The translations under genes were made by a program, and so were the position numbers. Shown here one piece after another: positions 8,906-17,326 of a DNA stretch of 64,000 nt; positions within the stretch are counted from its first letter, which is position 1, and each line of letters opens with the position of its first letter. Origin of the DNA: Chthoniobacter sp. (GTDB lineage Bacteria; Verrucomicrobiota; Verrucomicrobiia; Chthoniobacterales; Chthoniobacteraceae); assembly GCA_021414005.1 (NCBI GenBank), contig JAIOPH010000035.1:62001-126000 (forward strand). Reading direction: 5' to 3'. The notes beneath the pieces were generated by a model that did no database searches, was not told where the DNA came from, and saw only the letters and a program-made list of their open reading frames with translations.

Positions 8906-10456
8906 GTGAAAAAAGTTGCCAAGGCTATTCTCCTCGGACTCGGGGTGTTATGTGTCGTGTTGGTGATCGGGAGTTTTTGCCTGCATGCGCATCTCCAGTC
9001 GCCGCACACGCAGGAGCGCATCCGCGCCCAGTTCAGCCACGCGTTGGGAATGCCGCTGAAGCTGACGAACACCAGCTTTTCTCCCTGGGGCGGATTGCGG
9101 ATTACCGGCGTCACCATTCCGGAGGGCGATGCCAATTTTTTTGCTGCGGACAACTTTTCCGCAGGCGTCCGCTGGCTCCCGCTGCTGGTGGGAAAAGTCA
9201 GCATCCCGGAGATTACCGTGGATCGCCCGAAGCTGGTGTGGAAGGAGAACGCGAAAGGCAAATGGGTGCTGCCTAAACTGACGGCGTCGGAATCCACACC
9301 CGCTACGGAAGCGGCGCCCGCGAGGCCGGAAAAAGCACCCGCAGGAAAGGCGGAAAAGGCCGTGGCCTTCGACATCGCCCGGCTGCGGGTCAATGGCGGG
9401 GCCACCGAACTTTCCGATAACGAGGGGAAACAAATCCTCGCTTGCACGGGCGTGAACGTGACTTGCACCACGGTCACTGAGTCCAAAGTGGAGGGCGTGG
9501 TGGAGATCGGGCACCTCGTATGGACGGAGTCGGTGGCGCTGGACAATGTGCGCGCGCCATTCACCTGGAGCGGCGGCGAACTGACGGTGACGAAGCTCAC
9601 AGGAACCCTTTCGGGCGGCGCGGCGACCGGGAGTTTTAAGGGGCGGCCCAAGGCGGAGAACTCACCATTCGAGGCGGAGTTCCAGTGTGAAAAAGTGGAC
9701 CTCGCGCAATTCACCGCGAACCTCGGCTGGAAGGTCGGCCAGGCCACAGGCACCGCCGCCGCGCAACTCCGTGTAGCGGGCGATCTCGACCGCCTCAATC
9801 GGGCGACTGGCCCCGGCCAGTTTCAGATAACCGACGCGCGGTTCAAGCAGCTCGATTTTCTCCAGTCCATCGGCAAGGCGCTCGATATTCAGGAACTGAC
9901 CGACCTCCGGTTAAAGGACGGGCACGGTGATTTCCATCTCGCCGACAAAAAAATCCATGTGGACCAGATGGCGCTAAACGCCCTCAACCTCCAGCTTGGA
10001 GTGAAGGGCACCGTGGGTTACGATCAAAAGGTGGCGCTCGAAGCGCAGCTCGGCGTTGAGGACGGTCTGCTCAAGCAGCTCCCGGAAATGTTGCGCGACA
10101 GCTTCGGCCAGGCCGAGGACGGCCACCGCACCATCGGTTTCCAAATCAGCGGCACGACCGACAAGCTCCGCACCAACCTGTTCGACAAGCTGATTGGTCA
10201 AAAAGTCGGCCGACAGTTTGATGACTTACTGACGGGGATTTTTCGCGGTAAGGACAAGGATAGCGAGAAGAGGAAAAAGGACGAGGAAGAGCGGAAAAAG
10301 GACGAGAAAAGGAAAAAAAAGGAGCAGGAAAAAGCTGCGGCCAAAGCTGCCGCTGCGGCAGGTGGGGCAGCCCCTCCGGCTGCTGCTCTCGCCCCGGCCA
10401 ATGCCACGCCGCCGGCAGGCCCCCCGACGACGGCGATCACGCCGGTGAAGCCGTGA
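8906..10456 (+). CDS. AsmA-like inner-membrane-anchored protein
   Basis: This 516-residue protein has one N-terminal membrane anchor (AILLGLGVLCVVLVIGSF) followed by a long beta-rich periplasmic part of AsmA/TamB type: LKLTNTSFSPWGGLRITGV, then repeated LSGGxxxG and QLRVAGDL strands, and LDIQELTDLRLKDGHGDF near the end. AsmA-like proteins are implicated in lipid transport between the membranes. The C-terminus is an unusual low-complexity tail: a Lys/Glu/Asp-rich block (about residues 450-485) followed by Ala/Pro repeats. The GTG at 8906 was chosen because it precedes the anchor immediately; an ATG at 8849 would overlap the divergent kinase start. The last 4 bases overlap rsmD. Confidence 0.75.
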   Translation: MKKVAKAILLGLGVLCVVLVIGSFCLHAHLQSPHTQERIRAQFSHALGMPLKLTNTSFSPWGGLRITGVTIPEGDANFFAADNFSAGVRWLPLLVGKVSIPEITVDRPKLVWKENAKGKWVLPKLTASESTPATEAAPARPEKAPAGKAEKAVAFDIARLRVNGGATELSDNEGKQILACTGVNVTCTTVTESKVEGVVEIGHLVWTESVALDNVRAPFTWSGGELTVTKLTGTLSGGAATGSFKGRPKAENSPFEAEFQCEKVDLAQFTANLGWKVGQATGTAAAQLRVAGDLDRLNRATGPGQFQITDARFKQLDFLQSIGKALDIQELTDLRLKDGHGDFHLADKKIHVDQMALNALNLQLGVKGTVGYDQKVALEAQLGVEDGLLKQLPEMLRDSFGQAEDGHRTIGFQISGTTDKLRTNLFDKLIGQKVGRQFDDLLTGIFRGKDKDSEKRKKDEEERKKDEKRKKKEQEKAAAKAAAAAGGAAPPAAALAPANATPPAGPPTTAITPVKP

Positions 10457-11034
10457 GAGTCATCGCTGGGAGCGCGGGCGGGCTCCCGCTCATCACTCCG
10501 CGCACCGACCTGCGGCCCACGATGGATGTGGTCAAAGGCGCGATCTTTTCCAGCCTCGGCGATCTGGTCATCGGCGCGCGGGTGCTCGATTTGTTTTCCG
10601 GCGGCGGTTCGCTCGGCATCGAAGCGCTGAGCCGAGGCGCGGCCAGCGCGACCTTCGTGGAGAGCGAGCGGCGCGCGGTGGAGGCCATCGAAAAAAATCT
10701 CGAACGGACCCGCCTCGCCGGCCCCACCGCGACGATCTGCTCGATGGATGTTTTCCGCTTTCTCGACAGCCGGAATTTCGTTGGTACCTACGAAATCATT
10801 CTCGCCGACCCGCCCTACGCGAAAGCCCCCGGGGAGCGCGACTTTGCCCCCGAACTCCTCTGCTCGCCATCGTTGCAAAACGCCCTCGCGCCCGGCGGCA
10901 TCTTTGTTCTCGAACATCTCCCTAGCGCGAAGCTCAAGCTCACGGACGCGTGGGATTGTTTCCGGCAAAAGCGCTACGGCGCGACCGAGGTCGCCTTGCT
11001 CCGCGCCACGGCACCCGACACATCGAAGGTGTGA
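10453..11034 (+). CDS. rsmD: 16S rRNA (guanine(966)-N(2))-methyltransferase RsmD
   Basis: This is a 193-residue SAM-dependent methyltransferase. MRVIAGSAGGLPL at the start and RPTMDVVKGAIFSSL are the family's RNA-binding N-terminal signature. DLFSGGGSLGIEALSRGA (residues 46-63) is the SAM-binding motif. ADPPYAK (about 118-124) is the catalytic [DN]PPY motif for N2-guanine methylation. The start is a GTG inside a GTGA overlap with the stop of the AsmA-like gene, suggesting translational coupling. Length is normal for the family. Confidence 0.93.
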   Translation: MRVIAGSAGGLPLITPRTDLRPTMDVVKGAIFSSLGDLVIGARVLDLFSGGGSLGIEALSRGAASATFVESERRAVEAIEKNLERTRLAGPTATICSMDVFRFLDSRNFVGTYEIILADPPYAKAPGERDFAPELLCSPSLQNALAPGGIFVLEHLPSAKLKLTDAWDCFRQKRYGATEVALLRATAPDTSKV

Positions 11035-11096
11035 CTGCACATGTGTTCCACACACGCTCCCAACGGTCACCCCACTTACGTCCTCAACATCGCATC

Positions 11097-12416
11097 ATGA
11101 ACCCACATCGGCTCATCAAAGCCATTCACCTTCTACTCGCTGCACTGCTTTTGCCCGCATGGTTCGCCTCTGCTGCGGACTCCCTTAAAGGCACCCGCAA
11201 GCCGAACATCATCTTTATCCTCGCCGATGACGTAGGTTTGGGGGAGACCAGTTACACCGGGGCGGACAAATTCAAAACCCCGAACATCGACGCGCTGGCC
11301 AAGACCGGCACCATCTTTGACACCTGTTATTCCATGCCGCTGTGTGGCCCGTCGCGCTGCACGCTGCTCACAGGACGTTACCCATTTCGCACTGGCCTGA
11401 ACACCAACCACAGCGCCAAGGCCATTGAGCCCGGCAAGGAAATCATGATCCCCACGGTGTTAAAGAAGGCGGGCTATGTTACAGCTGCGGCGGGTAAGTG
11501 GGGCCAGATGAATCTCGGCCCGGCCGAATGGGGCTTCGACGAATCCGTTTCCGCCCGGAATGGGCAATACCGCGGCACCTCCTATGTTCTGAACGGTAAG
11601 AATACGCGGATGCCTGAAGACAAATACATGCCCGACCTTATGCATGAATTCGTGGCCGATTTCATGAACCGCCACAAGGATCAGCCGTTCTTTATCTACT
11701 ATCCACTTATTCACGTTCACATTCCCATCCTACCCACGCCCGACAGTAAACCTGATGCCGACAAGGACCAGCTCTACGCGGATAACATCGCCTATATGGA
11801 TAAGCTCGTGGCGAAACTCATGGCAGAACTCGACCGCCTCAAGCTGCGCGATAACACCCTTGTCGTTTTTGCTGGAGACAACGGTAGCATCCGCTCCCCC
11901 GGCTACACGCCCGTGAAAGGTCGCCTGCTTTCCGGCCACAAAGCCTCCCTTACCGAAGGTGGCAGCCGCGTGCCCATGTTTGTGACCTGGCCCGGCACCA
12001 CGCCCGCCGGAACCGTCAACCATGACCTTGTGGACTTCACGGACTTCTTTACCACCTTTGCGGAACTCGCCGACGCGCCCCTGCCGCCGGGCGTCGCCAT
12101 TGATGGCCGCAGCTTCCTCCCGCAGATCAAAGGAGAGAAAGGTAAGCCGCGTGAGTGGGTTTATGTGGAACTCGACGGGAAATCTTACGCCTGCGACCGA
12201 CACTGGAAGCTCACCAACACCGGCGAGTTCCTCGACCTGGAGGACGCGCCTTTCGTCGAGAAAGCCGTGCCAGCCGATACCACCGATCCCAAAGCCATCG
12301 CCGCGCGCACTCGATTGCAAGCCGTTCTCACCGAACACCCTGCTGCCCCCGGCGATGGCACGACCCGCGGCGGAGGCAAACGCCCGGCCAAAGCGAAGGC
12401 CGGCGAAGAGGATTAA
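11097..12416 (+). CDS. Secreted sulfatase (arylsulfatase type, formylglycine-dependent)
   Basis: This 439-residue protein has a signal peptide (LLLAALLLPAWFASA) followed by KPNIIFILADDVGLGE, the metal-binding start of the sulfatase fold (Asp44, Asp45). The maturation motif C-x-P-S-R is present as CGPSR at residues 83-87, so Cys83 would become formylglycine; TLLTGRYPFRTG completes the signature. FAGDNGS later supplies further metal ligands. It probably removes sulfate esters from polysaccharide in the periplasm or outside. A formylglycine-generating enzyme is needed but not seen in this window. The tail after about residue 415 is Lys/Ala-rich. The last 76 bases before the convergent neighbour hold nothing obvious. 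Confidence 0.92.
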   Translation: MNPHRLIKAIHLLLAALLLPAWFASAADSLKGTRKPNIIFILADDVGLGETSYTGADKFKTPNIDALAKTGTIFDTCYSMPLCGPSRCTLLTGRYPFRTGLNTNHSAKAIEPGKEIMIPTVLKKAGYVTAAAGKWGQMNLGPAEWGFDESVSARNGQYRGTSYVLNGKNTRMPEDKYMPDLMHEFVADFMNRHKDQPFFIYYPLIHVHIPILPTPDSKPDADKDQLYADNIAYMDKLVAKLMAELDRLKLRDNTLVVFAGDNGSIRSPGYTPVKGRLLSGHKASLTEGGSRVPMFVTWPGTTPAGTVNHDLVDFTDFFTTFAELADAPLPPGVAIDGRSFLPQIKGEKGKPREWVYVELDGKSYACDRHWKLTNTGEFLDLEDAPFVEKAVPADTTDPKAIAARTRLQAVLTEHPAAPGDGTTRGGGKRPAKAKAGEED

Positions 12417-12496
12417 GTCTCGCTAAAATGCGTTACCACCGCGGTGCGCCTCGCCGAGGGTGAAATCGTCCTGCGCATCGGCCAACTCGCAGGCAT

Positions 12497-14149
12497 TTAG
12501 AATCGACCTAGGCCGTTCAACTTCGCCTGAAGGAAGCCGCCACGGAGATTGGCGACATCGTCGAAACCGCTCCCCTGTAGGGCGCACGCGGCGAGATATC
12601 CACGCTGTCCTTTCTGACAAAAGGTGACGATGCGGCGGTTACGCGGGAGTTCGCCGAGGCGGTCACGAAGTTGAACGAGTGGGATGTTTACGGCTCCAGG
12701 AAGCTGGCCGAAGTCTTCGAGTTCGTCGGGGTCCCGCACGTCGAGGAGGTATTCCCCGTTCGGGCGCCACGTTTCCGGCGCGACGGTTGCGATGTCGCCG
12801 CGCGCGATGTGGCTCGCGACGAAGCCGGCGGTATTGATCGGATCGTTGGCGCTGCCAAAGGGAGGCGAATAAGCGAGGTCGAGCGTCTCAAGGTCGAAGA
12901 TGCTCATCTTTCCCGCGATGGCCGTGGCGAGGATGTCGGTGCGTTTGTCGATGCCCTGCTCGCCGATGACCTGCGCGCCCAGGAGCCGGCCGGTGCCTTC
13001 CTCGGCGATCACTTTGATGACGATAGGCGTGGCACCGGGGTAATAATGCGCGTGGCTGAAGTCGCGCGTCATGCTGGTGAAGGCGCTAAAGCCCGCGGCA
13101 GCGGCCTGGGCGCTGTTCAGGCCGGTGAAGCCGACGGTGGTGGTGAGCACCCGCACGATGGAGGTGCCGAGCGCGCCAGGATAGGTGAGCTTTCCTCCCG
13201 CGGCATTCGTACCGGCGATTCGGCCCTGGCGATTGGCGGGGCCGGCGAGCGCGATGCGGGCGCGGGCACCGGTGAGAGTGTGCGTCGTTTCAGCCGCGTC
13301 ACCTACGGCATAGATATGCGGGTCGGAGGATTCCATGCGGCCGTTGGTTTTCACGCCACCGGTTGCGCCAATCTCGAGGCCGGCGGCGCGCGCGAGTTCC
13401 ACCTCTGCCTTTACCCCGACGCTAAGAAGGACAAGATCAGCGGCGAGTTGGGTGCCATCGGCGAAGTGGACGCGCTCGGGCGTGAAGGCGGTGGCCGCGG
13501 CTCCGACTTGAAAGTCGAAGTCGGCCAGTCGCGTGCGCTGCTGCAACAGCTCGGCCATGTCGGGATCGAGTAGCGGCAGAATGTGCGGAGTGCGCTCGAC
13601 GACGGTGACGTGCAGACCGCGACGATGAAACGCCTCCGCCATTTCGAGCCCGATGAATCCGCCACCAATGACCACGGCGCGCCGCGGCTTTCGTTCGTCG
13701 AGGAAGCGCGCGATGCGGTCCATGTCCGGGATGTCGCGCAGGGTGAAGACGTGCGGCAGATCCACGCCGGGAATCGGCGGGACGATGGGCTTTGCGCCCT
13801 GGCTCAGGATGAGGCGGTCGTAACGTTCGTCGCGCTCGGTGCCATCGGGGCCTTTCACGCGGATGGTGCGCGCGGTGCGATCGATGGAAAGCACCTCGTG
13901 TCCCACATGCGCGTGAATGCGGGAGCGGGACCAGAAGCGCTCCGGTGTCATGACGATGAGCTTCGCGCGATCGTCAATCTCGCCGGCGAGGAAGTAAGGC
14001 AGGCCGCAATTCGCGAATGAAATATACGGTCCGCGTTCAAAGACGTGAATCTCAGCGGATTCATCGACGCGCCGTGCACGGGCTGCAGCGGAAGCGCCGC
14101 CTGCGACGCCACCGACGATTAGGATGCGACGAGAAGTGGTCATCGCCAT
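12497..14149 (-). CDS. cdr: CoA-disulfide reductase-like flavoprotein fused to a rhodanese domain
   Basis: This is a 550-residue fusion. Residues 1-450 form a pyridine nucleotide-disulfide oxidoreductase with FAD motif ILIVGGVAGGASAA, the single active-site Cys48 in SFANCGLPYF (the CoADR signature), an NAD(P) motif VVIGGGFIGLEMAE and a second FAD motif IYAVGDAAET. Residues from about 455 form a rhodanese domain with active-site loop FCQKGQRG. Such CoADR-RHD fusions reduce CoA persulfide or polysulfide with NAD(P)H. Its start abuts the stop of the upstream rhodanese gene (14150), so the two form an operon. A second in-frame ATG at 14143 is an alternative start. Confidence 0.9.
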   Translation of the reverse strand: MAMTTSRRILIVGGVAGGASAAARARRVDESAEIHVFERGPYISFANCGLPYFLAGEIDDRAKLIVMTPERFWSRSRIHAHVGHEVLSIDRTARTIRVKGPDGTERDERYDRLILSQGAKPIVPPIPGVDLPHVFTLRDIPDMDRIARFLDERKPRRAVVIGGGFIGLEMAEAFHRRGLHVTVVERTPHILPLLDPDMAELLQQRTRLADFDFQVGAAATAFTPERVHFADGTQLAADLVLLSVGVKAEVELARAAGLEIGATGGVKTNGRMESSDPHIYAVGDAAETTHTLTGARARIALAGPANRQGRIAGTNAAGGKLTYPGALGTSIVRVLTTTVGFTGLNSAQAAAAGFSAFTSMTRDFSHAHYYPGATPIVIKVIAEEGTGRLLGAQVIGEQGIDKRTDILATAIAGKMSIFDLETLDLAYSPPFGSANDPINTAGFVASHIARGDIATVAPETWRPNGEYLLDVRDPDELEDFGQLPGAVNIPLVQLRDRLGELPRNRRIVTFCQKGQRGYLAACALQGSGFDDVANLRGGFLQAKLNGLGRF

Positions 14150-14719
14150 TTACCGGGAGCAGGACGTCGCGGCGCAGCGATTCCAAGGCATTTTCGCCAT
14201 GAGCAGGCCGAGGCCGCACCAGCCGGTGGAACCATTCACCAGCAGCCCACAGCCCGTGATCAAGGGGAGGACGGCGAAGCGCGAATCGACCGTCATGGCG
14301 AGCACCGCGCCGAGCGCGGAGAAGAAACCGATGACCAGATGGACCTGCCGCTGGAGCGGGAGCACACGCGTGGCGCTGCGCTCCACGGGTAGTCCGGCAT
14401 CAATCCAAGCCTGGGTGCCGCCCTCTACCAAAACGGCTTGCTCGCATCCGGCCGCACGCAATTTTTCGACTGCCTTCTTCGCTCGCGCGCCAGATTGGCA
14501 GAAGACGTAGAGCGGCAGGGCCGGATTGGCGCGGCGCGCGAGAAAGCCGGCCGGATCGAGATCATCCAGAGGCATGAGTGTCACGCCGGGCACATGAGCG
14601 GCGGCATGTTCGGACGGCGTGCGCACGTCGAGCATCTCGCACGATGCCCCGGCGCAGCGAAGCTGGTGCAGTGCGGCGGGTGCGATGAGCGAAGAAGCTT
14701 GAGGAAGTGTTGCATTCAT
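14150..14719 (-). CDS. Rhodanese-DUF2892 membrane protein
   Basis: This 189-residue protein has an N-terminal rhodanese domain: EMLDVRTPSEHAAAHVPG, then the active-site loop FCQSGARAKKA with the sulfur-carrying Cys, then VEGGTQAWIDAGLPV. The C-terminal 65 residues contain two hydrophobic helices and GCGLLVNGSTGWCGL, which is the DUF2892 membrane domain often attached to rhodaneses. It probably handles persulfide sulfur at the membrane and passes it to the CoADR-rhodanese encoded next. The start MNATLPQ at 14719 was chosen because the upstream extension crosses the operator and regulator start. Confidence 0.88.
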   Translation of the reverse strand: MNATLPQASSLIAPAALHQLRCAGASCEMLDVRTPSEHAAAHVPGVTLMPLDDLDPAGFLARRANPALPLYVFCQSGARAKKAVEKLRAAGCEQAVLVEGGTQAWIDAGLPVERSATRVLPLQRQVHLVIGFFSALGAVLAMTVDSRFAVLPLITGCGLLVNGSTGWCGLGLLMAKMPWNRCAATSCSR

Positions 14720-14728
14720 GTTATGAAT

Positions 14729-14750
14729 ATATAACCAATTAGAGTTATAT
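14729..14750. promoter_or_regulatory. Operator-like inverted repeat between the rhodanese and arsR genes
   Basis: ATATAAC at 14729-14735 and GTTATAT at 14744-14750 form a perfect 7-base inverted repeat around 8 bases, in an AT-rich island inside GC-rich DNA. This is the usual size and shape of an ArsR-family operator. It lies 10 bases upstream of the rhodanese start and its right arm overlaps the ATG of the regulator (14749), so one bound dimer could block both divergent transcription units, including autoregulation. Confidence 0.65.
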
Positions 14751-15057
14751 GGCAAGCGCCAAATCACCCGCACCCCTTTCGCCCCGGCAACTTGATGATG
14801 TCGCCGCCTTATTCAAAATGCTCGGCGAACCGATGCGCCTGCGCATCCTGCAGACGATCTGCAAAGAACCCCGCAGTGTGAACGAAATCGTGGAGGCGAC
14901 GGGTTCGACGCAGGCGAATGTTTCCAAACATCTCGCGCTGCTCACCTCCGCCGGCATCCTCCGCCGGGAACGCGACGGGCAGCGGGTTTTTTACAGTATT
15001 CTGGAACCTCTTGTGATGCGGCTGTGCGAGACGGTCCGGACGAACTGGCTGGATTGA
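14749..15057 (+). CDS. ArsR-family repressor, probable sulfide/persulfide sensor
   Basis: This is a 102-residue winged-helix protein of the ArsR/SmtB family: LGEPMRLRILQTI, then the recognition helix region STQANVSKHLALLTSAGIL and the wing RRERDGQRVFYSI. It has exactly two cysteines, Cys38 and Cys93. These sit at positions comparable to the pair that forms a tetrasulfide bridge in SqrR/BigR-type persulfide sensors, and no arsenic-type CVC metal motif is present. It is divergent from the rhodanese/CoADR operon, and the operator overlaps its own start. Sulfur sensing is inferred from the two cysteines and context. Confidence 0.88.
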   Translation: MASAKSPAPLSPRQLDDVAALFKMLGEPMRLRILQTICKEPRSVNEIVEATGSTQANVSKHLALLTSAGILRRERDGQRVFYSILEPLVMRLCETVRTNWLD

Positions 15058-15216
15058 GCCGCCGTTCGGTTGGAAAGAGTGCGCCGTATTTCGTTTGGGG
15101 AGGCGGCATTTGAAGCGTGGCCCCGCCTTCGATCGCCAAACCGGCGTGGTCCTTTCAAATGCCGGCATCCGTGCTTGCCGGGCGAGCGAAGAGCGGCGTG
15201 AATCGCTCCTTTCACC
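15058..15216. other. Intergenic region, no feature recognised
   Basis: No gene was recognised between the ArsR gene and the Old Yellow Enzyme gene. The stretch contains an imperfect GCCGGC-rich dyad around 15140-15185 but no U-tract, so a terminator call is not supported. Confidence 0.4.
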
Positions 15217-16326
15217 ATGACCACACCGTCCTTTACCCCGTCTCCGCTTTTGCTTTCCCCTTTCGACCTCCGCGGACTGCCGCTCCGCAATCGTGTGGTG
15301 ATGGCGCCGCTGACGCGGGCGCGGGCAGGGCGGGAGCGGGTGCCGAATGAGTTGATGGTGGAGTACTATACGCAGCGCGCTTCGGCGGGGTTGATCATCA
15401 GCGAAGCGACGACGATCTCGGAGCAGGCCAATGGATGGGTGGATTCGCCGGGCATTTATACCGATGTGCAGGAGGCGGGTTGGGCGAAGATCACGGCGGC
15501 GTTGCGAGCGCGCGGGACGCCGTTCTTTCTCCAGCTCTGGCATCAGGGACGGGCTTCGCACAGCAGCTTCCACGGCGGACAGCCGGCGGTGTCGGCATCG
15601 GCGATCAAAATCAACGGCGAATCCATCCACACGCCGATCGGCAAGCAGCCCTATGAGGTGCCGCGCGCGTTGGAAACGGCGGAAGTGGCGGCGGTGGTGG
15701 AGGATTACCGGCGGGCGGCCGAGCGGGCGAAGACTGCGGGTTTCGGTGGCGTGGAGATTCACGCGGCCAATGGCTATCTCATTCATCAGTTTCTTGACTC
15801 GAAGACGAATCACCGGACGGACCAGTACGGCGGGAGCGTGGAGAACCGCTATCGTTTCCTGCGCGAAATCGTGGAAGCCATCACGACGGTGTGGCCGGCG
15901 GCCAAAGTGGGTGTGCGGCTTTCGCCAAACGGGAACTACAACGATATGGGGGCGGCGGATTTCCGCGAGACGTTCACGTATTCGGCGGCGCAGCTCGATG
16001 GCTACGGGCTGGCCTACCTGCATGTGGTGGACGGGCTGGCGTTTGGTTTTCACGAGCAGGGCGCGCCGATGACGCTGGCGGAGTTTCGCGCGGTCTTCAG
16101 CGGGCCGCTGATGGGCAACTGCGGCTACACGCAGGCGACGGCGGAGGAGGCGATCGCGGCGGGACACGCGGACCTGATTGCTTTCGGCCGTCCGTTTCTC
16201 AGCAATCCGGATCTCGTCGAACGTTTCGTGAACGGCTGGGAACTCAATCCGCCGGCGGACATGAAGGCGTGGTCCGCGCCGACGGCGGCGGGTTACACGG
16301 ACTTTCCTTTTCATCCCCGCGGCTGA
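15217..16326 (+). CDS. nemA: Old Yellow Enzyme family alkene reductase
   Basis: This 369-residue FMN-dependent TIM-barrel oxidoreductase of the NemA/OYE class begins LLSPFDLRGLPLRNRVVMAPLTRARA. It has QLWHQGRASH, GGVEIHAANGYLIHQFLDS (substrate-binding His/Asn pair and catalytic region), NHRTDQYGGSVENRYRF and DLIAFGRPFLSNPDLVERF, all family signatures in the right order. It would reduce activated C=C bonds (enones, maleimides, nitro compounds) with NAD(P)H in the cytoplasm. It is monocistronic, downstream of the ArsR gene by 160 bases; co-regulation cannot be shown. Confidence 0.93.
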   Translation: MTTPSFTPSPLLLSPFDLRGLPLRNRVVMAPLTRARAGRERVPNELMVEYYTQRASAGLIISEATTISEQANGWVDSPGIYTDVQEAGWAKITAALRARGTPFFLQLWHQGRASHSSFHGGQPAVSASAIKINGESIHTPIGKQPYEVPRALETAEVAAVVEDYRRAAERAKTAGFGGVEIHAANGYLIHQFLDSKTNHRTDQYGGSVENRYRFLREIVEAITTVWPAAKVGVRLSPNGNYNDMGAADFRETFTYSAAQLDGYGLAYLHVVDGLAFGFHEQGAPMTLAEFRAVFSGPLMGNCGYTQATAEEAIAAGHADLIAFGRPFLSNPDLVERFVNGWELNPPADMKAWSAPTAAGYTDFPFHPRG

Positions 16327-16433
16327 CGGCTCGCCGCCCGACGCGGCGTCCATCCGAGCCGGCTCCGCGCGTCTTCCGGGAAAAGGAACTCGCGCCGGAT
16401 GCTGCGGCTGTCTTCTATTCGCGCACTTTTTCG

Positions 16434-17294
16434 ATGAAACATCTCGCCCTTTTACCCTCGATCCTTCTCCTCGGCTGCTGTCTCCGCACCAGCACTCCGG
16501 GCTGTGCGGGAGCCATGCCGCAGATCATCAATGTCTCCGCTTACGACCCGAAGGAAAAACAGCGCCCGGGCGTGAGTTATTCGGAGCACAACGTCTCGGC
16601 CTTGCGCGAGAGCGGGGCGAGTGGGTTGATCGCGCGGGCGGGTAAAGGCGGGAATCTGGACGAGAAATGCGCGACCTTCCTCGCGTCGGCAGATCGCGCC
16701 GGGCTGTTGCCCGGCGTTTACTATCGGCTGCAGACGCATGTGGACGCGGTGGCGCAGGCGGATCAGTTCGTTTCGCGGGCGCAGGCGCTGGTGCGAGGCC
16801 GCTCGTGGAATGCGCCCTCGCTGCTGCTGTGCGCGGATTTTGACGCAGCGTCGCGCCTGTCCGACATCCTGCGCTTCATGCACCGCGTGGAAAGCCGCGC
16901 AGGCGTGGTGCCGGTGGCGTATCTGGAAAACAGCCCGCACCTGAAGCTCCTCCTCGGCAGTGCCGATGCCGCCACGAAAGCCCAGCTCCGCCGGATGCCC
17001 TACTGGCTCGCGCTCTATGCGCACGATACCGGGGCCGGTGCGGGCTTCTCAGCGGCGGGCAGTCCGGGCGGGCTGGTGAAACAGTATCGCGTGTGGTCGG
17101 ACTGGACGCTGTGGCAATACGCCGGTGTCGATTGGGAGCACGGTCGCTCTCGGCCCAAGGTGTATAACCACGGCGGCTATCGTTTCCCGCGTTACTTTGG
17201 AAACATTGATCGCCCGCTGGAGCGCAACGTCTTCAATGGTTCGCACGCGGCATTACAGAATTTCTGGCATCGCCACGGACTTCCGCTGAGGTAA
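16434..17294 (+). CDS. Secreted GH25-like (lysozyme-fold) protein, possibly inactive
   Basis: This is a 286-residue protein with a signal peptide, probably a lipoprotein or cleaved form (LLLGCCLRTS). IINVSAYD (Asp38), LIARAGKGG, LPGVYYRLQTHVDAVAQADQF and WTLWQYAGVDW follow the layout of glycoside hydrolase family 25. In GH25 the catalytic pair is a D-x-E motif on beta-strand 4; here the equivalent stretch reads CADFDA (Asp135, Asp137), so the general acid Glu appears replaced by Asp. It may therefore be a muramidase with altered activity or a sugar-binding derivative. The start at the ATG at 16434 gives a clean signal peptide. Confidence 0.7.
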   Translation: MKHLALLPSILLLGCCLRTSTPGCAGAMPQIINVSAYDPKEKQRPGVSYSEHNVSALRESGASGLIARAGKGGNLDEKCATFLASADRAGLLPGVYYRLQTHVDAVAQADQFVSRAQALVRGRSWNAPSLLLCADFDAASRLSDILRFMHRVESRAGVVPVAYLENSPHLKLLLGSADAATKAQLRRMPYWLALYAHDTGAGAGFSAAGSPGGLVKQYRVWSDWTLWQYAGVDWEHGRSRPKVYNHGGYRFPRYFGNIDRPLERNVFNGSHAALQNFWHRHGLPLR

Positions 17295-17326
17295 GAGCGC
17301 GCGGGCCGACGGATTTGAACGCGCGG

